Assembly: GCA_023134875.1 (NCBI GenBank) | Contig: JAGLUH010000074.1 | Span: forward strand, 1-12,156 | DNA: 12,156 nt | Source of the DNA: Candidatus Zixiibacteriota bacterium | GTDB lineage: Bacteria; Zixibacteria; MSB-5A5; CAIYYT01 | Direction: 5' to 3' | Part shown: one piece after another, positions 1 through 4,482 of the stretch | Layout: the number at the start of each line of letters is the position of its first letter | Position numbering within the stretch: position 1 is the stretch's first letter | Program-made: the position numbers and the translations under genes | The notes under the pieces: model-generated | Database searches by the model: none | What the model was told of the DNA's origin: nothing | Seen by the model: the letters and a program-made list of their open reading frames with translations, nothing else

Positions 1-124
1 TAGGTCGGGTTCCCAGTGAAGTCCGGCAGCCGCCGGACGGAGCGCGAAACCCGACCCGCCGAGGCGGGCTGGTGTCGGGTTTCTCGTCCCTCGCTAATGC
101 TCAGGACTCGGAACACCGACCTAC
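1..124. repeat. Inverted-repeat element with GTAGGT/ACCTAC-type ends
   Basis: The left end (1-13, TAGGTCGGGTTCC) and the right end (about 110-124, GGAACACCGACCTAC) are imperfect reverse complements. The base before position 1 is outside the window, so the left end may really start GTAGGT. Inside are two further foldbacks. One is GTCCGGC at 21-27 with GCCGGAC at 32-38. The other is a perfect 10-bp pair, GAAACCCGAC (46-55) with GTCGGGTTTC (74-83), enclosing a smaller pair at 55-59/64-68. The whole segment could fold into a branched cruciform or RNA. It lacks a plausible gene. A second element with the same ends lies at 8612-8722, so I read this as a dispersed non-coding repeat (REP- or MITE-like). 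No target-site duplication can be judged because the left edge is cut. Confidence 0.6.
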
Positions 125-180
125 AAACCCCATTCCCAACCACTTATCGGACAGCCTCTCCGCGTACGCCAACGGGGTTC

Positions 181-209
181 GTGGGCGGCAGACGTCCGCG
201 TCTGCCCCT
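181..209. repeat. GC-rich hairpin, possible short dispersed repeat
   Basis: GCAGACG (188-194) pairs perfectly with CGTCTGC (199-205) around a TCCG loop. G187-C206, G185-C207 and G184-C208 extend the stem past a single bulged C. It is not followed by a T-run on either strand, so it is a poor terminator. Short palindromes of the type GGGCGGCAGACG...CGTCTGCCCC are familiar to me as repeated units in environmental bacterial genomes, but this is memory and not something the window shows. It lies 56 bp from the 1-124 element, which may mean the two form one composite intergenic repeat. Confidence 0.45.
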
Positions 210-332
210 GGTTTATGTATTGCTATATACGGATATGGCTATTAGTCAAATAGTATATCGCCAGCAATTTCCCTCAGTTTCAACTGGTAGTTTCAACGGA
301 GATTTGACTGCTTATATCTCATTGTCAGGCAT
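210..332. other. AT-rich gene-free spacer
   Basis: No ORF with a believable ribosome-binding site or protein pattern was found here. Small structures are visible. A 9-bp direct repeat AGTTTCAAC occurs at 276-284 and 289-297. An 8-bp inverted repeat is formed by AGTCAAAT (244-251) and ATTTGACT (302-309). A leftward promoter could be imagined here but no -35/-10 pair is convincing. I assign no function. Confidence 0.4.
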
Positions 333-361
333 AGAAAAAGCTCCGCCTGGCGGCGGAGCTT
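333..361 (-). terminator. Rho-independent terminator of the YceI-like gene
   Basis: Read on the minus strand, a perfect 10-bp GC-rich stem AAGCTCCGCC/GGCGGAGCTT (352-361 with 338-347, loop 348-351) runs straight into TTTTTCTAT. It lies 28 nt past the stop codon at 390-392. On the plus strand the stem is followed by TACTTATA without a T-run, so it acts mainly for minus-strand transcripts. Confidence 0.88.
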
Positions 362-389
362 ACTTATATACGTATAAGTCTATATGTTA

Positions 390-1136
390 TTACGGCTCCT
401 GTACGATCTCTTCCACGAAGGCGGTGAAGATATCCACCCGCAGGGCGATCCTGTCATCTAGTTTGAGGAGCGCCGCTTTCGGAATCTTGACGCCGAAATC
501 TGAGAGCCGGAAAAAGGAGTTGACGGTCAAATGCAACAAATGTCCCGGCAGTCTGGTTTCCGTGACCTTGTTCCCCTCGAGATAGGTCATCTCAAAAGTT
601 ACTGACACGGTATCAATCACACCGCCCAGCCAGAGCTCGGCGACGCCGACATATTTGCCGGTCTGCTCGTTTACCAGCTCCTTTTCCTCCGCCTTGGTAA
701 CCCGTACCAAGTTTAAGGTCGCTACGGTAGCGGTGTCAAAATCAAGAAAATCGTGCGAAAAGACCAAGCTGTCCCGCTCTGGGTAACCGGTGGTAAGCTG
801 GGTAAGATCAATATCAAGTTTAAGCACCAGGCTGTCGGCGACTGAATCGGCACGCACCAGCACGTAACCGTTTATCGCAGAAGTCAGCAGCAACGTAGTC
901 TGCAGCGGGGCCCGCGATTCCAGAGTTGCGAAATTGCGGTGCTGATCGGAATCGCCACGGAAAGCCCTGCGCACGATCGGGATAGTATCAACCGGCGCTT
1001 CCTCAGTCTGGGCGGTATCCGCCGCCGCCGTGTCGGACAGCGTCACTTCCACCTCGGCACCCTCCCCTTCCAACGCCGGCAGGCAGGCCGGTATAAGCAT
1101 TACCGTAATCAGAATGGTCAGGAACAGTCTAAACAT
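390..1136 (-). CDS. YceI-like secreted protein or lipoprotein
   Basis: This encodes a 248-aa exported protein. The start is the ATG at 1136, because a GGAGGA ribosome-binding site (complement of 1144-1149) sits 8 nt upstream; a TTG at 1151 would place that site inside the gene. Residues 1-20 are a hydrophobic signal peptide ending LIPAC. Cys18 could be a lipobox cysteine (the Pro before Ala is unusual), otherwise signal peptidase I would cut nearby. Residues 25-60 are an acidic Ala/Thr/Asp-rich linker. Residues about 75-245 are predicted beta-rich. The C-terminal part, with VNSFFRLSDFGVKIPKA around 205-221 and a final LRVDI strand, resembles YceI-family lipocalin-like proteins, which bind isoprenoid-type lipids in the periplasm. 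YceI itself is about 190 aa, so the linker accounts for the extra length. It is monocistronic with its own promoter and terminator. The family call is from pattern memory; ligand unknown. Confidence 0.62.
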   Translation of the reverse strand: MFRLFLTILITVMLIPACLPALEGEGAEVEVTLSDTAAADTAQTEEAPVDTIPIVRRAFRGDSDQHRNFATLESRAPLQTTLLLTSAINGYVLVRADSVADSLVLKLDIDLTQLTTGYPERDSLVFSHDFLDFDTATVATLNLVRVTKAEEKELVNEQTGKYVGVAELWLGGVIDTVSVTFEMTYLEGNKVTETRLPGHLLHLTVNSFFRLSDFGVKIPKAALLKLDDRIALRVDIFTAFVEEIVQEP

Positions 1137-1143
1137 TGAGTAA

Positions 1144-1149
1144 TCCTCC
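1144..1149 (-). promoter_or_regulatory. Ribosome-binding site that fixes the YceI-like start
   Basis: The minus strand reads GGAGGA here, 8 nt before the ATG at 1136. This near-perfect Shine-Dalgarno site decides against the in-frame TTG at 1151. Confidence 0.85.
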
Positions 1150-1170
1150 AATAATCAGGTATTTCGTTTT

Positions 1171-1191
1171 GGCGAATATAATCGATTCGCC
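1171..1191. promoter_or_regulatory. Perfect inverted repeat over the -10 box (candidate operator)
   Basis: GGCGAAT (1171-1177) and ATTCGCC (1185-1191) are perfect 7-bp inverted halves separated by 7 bp. They overlap the -10 element of the promoter for the YceI-like gene. The spacing and symmetry suit a dimeric repressor that would block RNA polymerase. No regulator is encoded next to it. Confidence 0.45.
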
Positions 1192-1204
1192 GAGTGAGAT
1201 GCAA
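1175..1204 (-). promoter_or_regulatory. Sigma70-type promoter of the YceI-like gene
   Basis: On the minus strand, TTGCAT (complement of 1199-1204) is followed 18 bp later by TATATT (complement of 1175-1180), a 5/6 match to the -10 consensus. A shift to TTATAT would give 17-bp spacing. Transcription would start near 1168, about 30 nt before the ATG. The -35 is only a partial match. Confidence 0.6.
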
Positions 1205-1311
1205 GGCTTTTTTTATGCGGGAGCCCGCGCAGCATCACTTCACGGTCACCAGCAAAGCAACCGCAGTCAATGGTGTTGGCAGTAGATGTATGTAGTTATG
1301 TCGATATGCCA

Positions 1312-2235
1312 TTATGCCGATATATTATCGCCCTGGCATAGGAGCGCTGCTCCAATCAGGCCGGCATTGTTGCCCAGCTTAGCGCGTTTCACTTTCACCC
1401 CGTGCAACGCCGCCCGGGAAGAGTAGCGCGGTAAGGTGGCGCGGACACTTTTCAGATATCCCCTTCCGACGGTGACGCCCCCACCGATAACGACACATTC
1501 CGGATTAATCAGTTCGAGCACGGAACCGATACCGGCAGCCAGGTAATCAGCCGCTTTCAAGATCGCCGCCTGAGCAGCTTGGTCGCCTGTCCGAGCAAGC
1601 TGGAAGACAGGTCGGGCGCCCTCCTCTGGCGGCAGCCGTTTGCCGTAGTATCGTCTCAGGGCGCCGGTGGCGGCATACATCTCCAGGCAGCCCTGTTTAC
1701 CGCAGGGGCACCGTCGACCGCCTTTGACGATGATCGTATGACCGAATTCGGCTCCGGCAAAGTGAGCTCCCCGCCACAATCTACCGTCAAGGATTATTCC
1801 CGAACCGATGCCGGTACCGACAGTGATATAGATTCCGGAACTGAAGCCCTTGCCCGCACCATATCGGTGTTCGGCGAGCGCCATAGCGTTGGCGTCATTA
1901 TCCACCCGGACAGGCAGTCCGGTGGCACTCTCAATTTCTCGCTTGACTTCAGTTCCCTGCCAACCGGCGATATTGGGGCAGCGACCGATAATCTGGCCCC
2001 GATTAGGATCGACAATACCGGCGCTGCCGATACCGACCGCCGCCAGGGTAAGATGTTTTTCATTTGCAGTCTGCTGAAGGTCGTGGATGATCGCAACCAA
2101 TTGCCGTAAGATGGCGGCACGTCCCACCGGTGTCGTGCAGATCGCAGTGGCAAGCAGCCTGCCATCACCGGCGACCAGGCCATATTTAATCGCCGTTCCC
2201 CCAAGGTCGATTCCGGCATAAACTTCTCTGGGCAT
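1312..2235 (-). CDS. ROK-family sugar kinase (glucokinase-like)
   Basis: This is a 307-aa cytoplasmic kinase that probably phosphorylates glucose or a related hexose/N-acetylhexosamine with ATP. Visible motifs, numbered from the chosen ATG: phosphate loop GIDLGGT at 8-14; VDNDAN with catalytic Asp114; TVGTGIGSG at 138-146; EFGH with His166; and the ROK zinc signature CPCGKQGC (Cys176, 178, 183). VVIGGGV near the C-terminus closes the nucleotide site. I chose the ATG at 2235 because it puts the phosphate loop at the normal distance. A TTG at 2274 would add 13 proline-rich residues without homology, and neither start has a good ribosome-binding site. It lies 113 nt downstream of the aminotransferase on the same strand, separated by a strong hairpin, so co-transcription is uncertain. 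No helix-turn-helix is present, so it is a kinase and not a ROK repressor. The exact sugar cannot be read from sequence. Confidence 0.88.
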   Translation of the reverse strand: MPREVYAGIDLGGTAIKYGLVAGDGRLLATAICTTPVGRAAILRQLVAIIHDLQQTANEKHLTLAAVGIGSAGIVDPNRGQIIGRCPNIAGWQGTEVKREIESATGLPVRVDNDANAMALAEHRYGAGKGFSSGIYITVGTGIGSGIILDGRLWRGAHFAGAEFGHTIIVKGGRRCPCGKQGCLEMYAATGALRRYYGKRLPPEEGARPVFQLARTGDQAAQAAILKAADYLAAGIGSVLELINPECVVIGGGVTVGRGYLKSVRATLPRYSSRAALHGVKVKRAKLGNNAGLIGAALLCQGDNISA

Positions 2236-2303
2236 GTCAGGAAGAAAGCAGGGCTGAGGCCGCGGCGGCAACAAAAATTTTCAGAGCATCTCAAGAAGAG
2301 AGA

Positions 2304-2326
2304 GTCGAAACCCAAAGGGTTTCGAC
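2304..2326 (-). terminator. Perfect 10-bp hairpin, possible weak terminator of the aminotransferase gene
   Basis: GTCGAAACCC (2304-2313) and GGGTTTCGAC (2317-2326) form a perfect stem with a 3-base loop, 22 nt after the aminotransferase stop. On the minus strand it is followed by the pyrimidine tract TCTCTCTTCTT, which is a weak terminator tail. The stem sequence resembles the GAAACCCGAC/GTCGGGTTTC stem of the 1-124 repeat, and it is followed by GACCTGTG, close to the GACCTAC repeat ends. It may therefore be a remnant of that repeat family put to use as a terminator. Confidence 0.42.
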
Positions 2327-2348
2327 CTGTGAAGTTACTCAAGTTAGT

Positions 2349-3548
2349 TCAGTTAGTTCGACCGGGATAGATCGCCAGCGCCTCGGCAAGGCATTTCATC
2401 GCCTTCTTCAGGGCGTCGACATTGAGTACATAACCGATCCTGACCTCGTTTTTCCCCAATCCCGGTGTCGAATAGAATCCCGCCATTGGCGCCAGCATGA
2501 CAGTTTCGTTATTGTACTCGAAATCCTCCAGCAGCCATTGGCAGAACCGGTCGGCATCATCTATCGGCAGCCGCGTGGCAACATAGAAAGCGCCCTGCGG
2601 CCTGGGACATACCACACCGGCCATATTATTCAACGATTGCACAACGATATCGCGCCGCCGCACATACTCAGCTCTGACATCCTCGAAATAGGAATCAGGT
2701 GTGTCGATCGCCGCCTCACCGGCAATCTGACCATAAGTAGGCGGACTAAGGCGCGCCTGGGCAAACTTTAAGGCGGTGCTGATGACTTCTTTATTTTTCG
2801 AGACCAGCGCGCCGATCCTCATGCCGCAGGCGCTGTAACGTTTCGAGATCGAATCCATGACGACCACGTTGTTTTCAACCCCTTCCAGGTGCATGGCGGA
2901 GACGAATTCATTGCCCTCGTAACAGAACTCTTTGTAGACCTCGTCAGCGAAGAGATAAAGGTCATGCTTTCGGACTATATCGCGCAGGGCTTGCAGCTCT
3001 GCTAGTGAGTAGAGGTAACCGGTCGGGTTATTGGGGTTGTTGATTAGAATCGCCATGGTGCGCGGCGTGATCAGCTTCTCGAAATCAGAAATGGGGGGGA
3101 GCGCAAAACCGTCCTCTATTCTGGACGTAATCGGTCTAATCGTCACACCGGCAGTGACGGCAAAACCATTGTAGTTGGCGTAGAATGGTTCGGGAATGAT
3201 TACTTCATCACCCGTATCAAGGCAACTTAAGAAAGCGAAGACAATCGCCTCGGAACCGCCCGTGGTGATAAGTATATCGGTGAAGTCGACATTGATATCA
3301 AAGCTGCGGTAGTAGCCGGCCAATTTGCGGCGGTACGATTCGATACCGGCGGAATGGCTGTAGGCTATCACTTTCAGGTCATTGTTCCTGACACCGGCGA
3401 GAGCGGATTCCGGCGTCTCGATATCAGGCTGGCCGATATTCAAGTGATAGATAATGCGCCCTTTTTTCTTGGCGGCTTCCGCAAAGGGAACCAGTTTCCT
3501 GATCGGCGACTCAGGCATCCCGCTGCCTCTGACAGATAAGTTCGGCAT
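2349..3548 (-). CDS. Class I/II PLP-dependent aminotransferase (aspartate aminotransferase-like)
   Basis: This is a 399-aa fold-type I aminotransferase, cytoplasmic, using pyridoxal phosphate to move an amino group from an amino acid to a 2-oxo acid. Numbered from the ATG at 3548: QPDIETP at 40-46, TTGGSEA at 95-101 (cofactor phosphate site), NPNNPTG at 171-177, DEVY at 202-205 (Asp contacts the pyridine nitrogen), and SISKRYSACGMRIG with Schiff-base Lys236 and phosphate-binding Arg243. Arg370 in NEVRIGY is the usual carboxylate-binding arginine. The reading frame stays open to 3968, but that part overlaps the divergent ArsR gene and its promoter and has no homology. The chosen start gives the N-terminus MPNLSVRGSGMPESPIRKL, which closely recalls FCB-group homologues. 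Its promoter diverges from that of the ArsR gene, suggesting shared control. Substrate preference is uncertain. Confidence 0.9.
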   Translation of the reverse strand: MPNLSVRGSGMPESPIRKLVPFAEAAKKKGRIIYHLNIGQPDIETPESALAGVRNNDLKVIAYSHSAGIESYRRKLAGYYRSFDINVDFTDILITTGGSEAIVFAFLSCLDTGDEVIIPEPFYANYNGFAVTAGVTIRPITSRIEDGFALPPISDFEKLITPRTMAILINNPNNPTGYLYSLAELQALRDIVRKHDLYLFADEVYKEFCYEGNEFVSAMHLEGVENNVVVMDSISKRYSACGMRIGALVSKNKEVISTALKFAQARLSPPTYGQIAGEAAIDTPDSYFEDVRAEYVRRRDIVVQSLNNMAGVVCPRPQGAFYVATRLPIDDADRFCQWLLEDFEYNNETVMLAPMAGFYSTPGLGKNEVRIGYVLNVDALKKAMKCLAEALAIYPGRTN

Positions 3549-3605
3549 GATTTTCCCAGGCCTTTCTATGTAACGATAAGCAATCGCTCCGCGTCTTTCC
3601 GGTAA

Positions 3606-3622
3606 GCATCGACTGTCGATGC
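3606..3622. promoter_or_regulatory. Perfect palindrome at the start of the aminotransferase leader
   Basis: GCATCGAC (3606-3613) and GTCGATGC (3615-3622) are perfect reverse complements about one central base. The site begins a few bases after the predicted transcription start (near 3627), so it could be an operator or a 5' hairpin of the leader RNA. No T-run follows. Confidence 0.45.
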
Positions 3623-3633
3623 TCCGTTCACAC

Positions 3634-3662
3634 AGTCTACCAACGGGTATTAGGACTGTCAA
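3634..3662 (-). promoter_or_regulatory. Sigma70-type promoter of the aminotransferase gene
   Basis: On the minus strand, a consensus -35 TTGACA (complement of 3657-3662) is separated by exactly 17 bp from TAGACT (complement of 3634-3639), a 4/6 match to the -10. The leader to the ATG at 3548 would be about 80 nt. The promoter is back-to-back with that of the ArsR gene. Confidence 0.7.
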
Positions 3663-3705
3663 GCGTTTCCGGCCATTTGGCAGGTACATACTCCCCATCT
3701 TTCCC

Positions 3706-3734
3706 TTGACAGTGGCCACTATTTGCACGATCAT
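3706..3734 (+). promoter_or_regulatory. Sigma70-type promoter of the ArsR-type gene
   Basis: A consensus TTGACA (3706-3711) stands 17 bp before GATCAT (3729-3734), a 4/6 -10 match. Transcription would start near 3741. The 9 bp around this -35 (CTTGACAGT, 3705-3713) are the exact reverse complement of those around the opposing -35 (ACTGTCAAG, 3655-3663). Confidence 0.58.
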
Positions 3735-3737
3735 GCG

Positions 3738-3754
3738 CCAGCCAATCAGGCTGG
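3738..3754. promoter_or_regulatory. Inverted repeat between the ArsR promoter and its start codon
   Basis: CCAGCC (3738-3743) and GGCTGG (3749-3754) are perfect inverted halves around AATCA. The site covers the predicted transcription start and ends about 20 bp before the ATG. That is a natural place for autoregulation by the encoded ArsR-type protein, but binding is inferred only. Confidence 0.4.
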
Positions 3755-3774
3755 TATAGAAAGGCGGTGAGGAT

Positions 3775-4089
3775 ATGCAGAAACTGGAAGCAGGCAGGTA
3801 CGCGGAGATATTCAAGGCGCTGGGCGATGAAACCAGGGTTAAGATCATGTTGATGCTTAATACCAGGTCGCGCTCGGTGAGTGAGATCGTTGACTTCTTC
3901 AATCTCTCGCAACCGACTATTTCGCGGCACCTGGCGCTTCTAAAACAAGCCGGTCTGGTGGCGGCCAAACGGGAAGGCCAGCAGGTGATCTACTCTCTCG
4001 ATGAAAAGCAACTCCCCGAAAGCATGAGCAGTTTCCTCGCCTCCTTTGATTGCTGCACAGAACTCTTCAAGACAGGGAAGAACAAGTAG
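3775..4089 (+). CDS. ArsR/SmtB-family winged-helix transcriptional regulator
   Basis: This is a 104-aa DNA-binding protein, expected to act as a dimer. KALGDETRVKIMLML (14-28) is the classic ArsR first core helix. VSEIVDFFNLSQPTISRHLALLKQAGLV (35-62) is the helix-turn-helix with recognition helix at about 45-58, and AAKREGQQVIYSL (63-75) is the wing. The helix-3 position that carries Cys-Val-Cys in arsenic sensors has none (VSEIVDFF). No SmtB/CzrA-type His/Asp pair is obvious in the C-terminal helix, but a Cys93-Cys94 pair sits near the end. It might sense a thiol-reactive compound or metal through these, or be a metal-independent member. The start ATG is preceded by AAGG (3761) and GGTGAGG (3766-3772). 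It is the only plus-strand gene here, divergent from the aminotransferase and convergent with the cupin gene, so likely targets are itself and the aminotransferase. Confidence 0.9.
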   Translation: MQKLEAGRYAEIFKALGDETRVKIMLMLNTRSRSVSEIVDFFNLSQPTISRHLALLKQAGLVAAKREGQQVIYSLDEKQLPESMSSFLASFDCCTELFKTGKNK

Positions 4090-4098
4090 GCAACTTGT
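4082..4098. terminator. Small hairpin between convergent genes, possible weak terminator
   Basis: ACAAGT (4082-4087) and ACTTGT (4093-4098) pair around a 5-base loop, overlapping the ArsR stop codon and lying 4 nt past the cupin stop. A G-T pair can lengthen it by one on the minus strand, where TCTTCCC follows. The stem is short and the T-run poor, so this is a weak call. No better terminator for the six-gene operon is visible. Confidence 0.3.
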
Positions 4099-4101
4099 CT
4101 A

Positions 4102-4482
4102 CTATAGCCGCTTCGATTCGGTAATTACCGTTTTCTCATGCTCATAGGGGGGTGCGCAAATGCAAAGGAAAACCAGATCGTCGTCACCACGATTTTGGAT
4201 TTTGTGCATGGCGCCGGCTGGTATGACGATACCATCACCGGCGCGTACCGACGCGCCCTGGCCCTCGATCACGATTTCCCCCTGACCTGAGAGAATGTAA
4301 TAGATTTCCTCTGTCCCTTCGTGGTAGTGTTCGATTGTTGTGCCACCAACCGACACCGTCGCTTCAGCCAGCGACAGCCCTTCGAGTGAAGAGTTACGGG
4401 GCGCGAGAATCTCTCTGATTAAAGAGCCATCCCTGGTGATATAGCTTTCACACTCCTTGATGTTGACGATTTTGGGTTTCAC
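4102..4482 (-). CDS. Small single-domain cupin protein
   Basis: This is a 126-aa cytoplasmic protein with one beta-barrel cupin (Cupin_2-like) domain. The first cupin motif is EHYHEGTEEIYYILSGQG (51-68) with His52, His54 and Glu58/Glu59; the second is PAGAMHKIQN (88-97) with His93. These residues form a standard metal site (3-His/1-Glu). Members include isomerases, dioxygenases and small sensor proteins, and the sequence does not show which. The start is GTG at 4482, forming a GTGA overlap with the stop codon of the radical SAM gene. A GGGAGG lies 13 nt upstream inside that gene. It is the last gene of the six-gene operon, and its coupling suggests it works with the radical SAM enzyme, for example on the same small molecule. 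That is inference. Confidence 0.85.
   Translation of the reverse strand: MKPKIVNIKECESYITRDGSLIREILAPRNSSLEGLSLAEATVSVGGTTIEHYHEGTEEIYYILSGQGEIVIEGQGASVRAGDGIVIPAGAMHKIQNRGDDDLVFLCICAPPYEHEKTVITESKRL

Noticed and set aside
219..310. A leftward promoter in the AT-rich spacer (TTGACT near 244-251 with TATAG further left)
   Set aside because: Spacing is 16 bp with a poor -10, and no gene start to the left is visible. AT-rich sequence easily gives such matches by chance.
16..585. A 189-codon plus-strand open frame across the left repeats and the end of the YceI-like gene
   Set aside because: It runs through palindromic repeats, a spacer and the antisense of a real gene, has no ribosome-binding site or domain pattern, and is arginine/serine-rich in the way shadow frames are.
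1217..1228. Hairpin GCGGG/CCCGC as a terminator for the ROK kinase gene
   Set aside because: On the minus strand it is followed by a run of A and not T, its loop is only two bases, and it lies about 85 nt past the stop.
2236..2274. TTG start adding 13 residues to the ROK kinase
   Set aside because: The proline-rich addition has no counterpart in the family and no ribosome-binding site. The ATG at 2235 puts the phosphate loop at the normal position, although its own ribosome-binding site is also poor.
1794..2342. A 182-codon minus-strand frame overlapping the ROK kinase gene
   Set aside because: It overlaps the kinase in another frame, and the kinase has all its catalytic and zinc motifs, so this is a shadow.
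3733..3759. An 8-codon leader peptide frame before the ArsR gene
   Set aside because: Its ATG falls inside the predicted -10 box, so it would not be transcribed from the likely promoter, and it has no ribosome-binding site.
3549..3968. N-terminal extension of the aminotransferase frame by 140 codons
   Set aside because: It covers the divergent promoters and antisense of the ArsR gene and has no homology. The ATG at 3548 gives the family's normal N-terminus and length.
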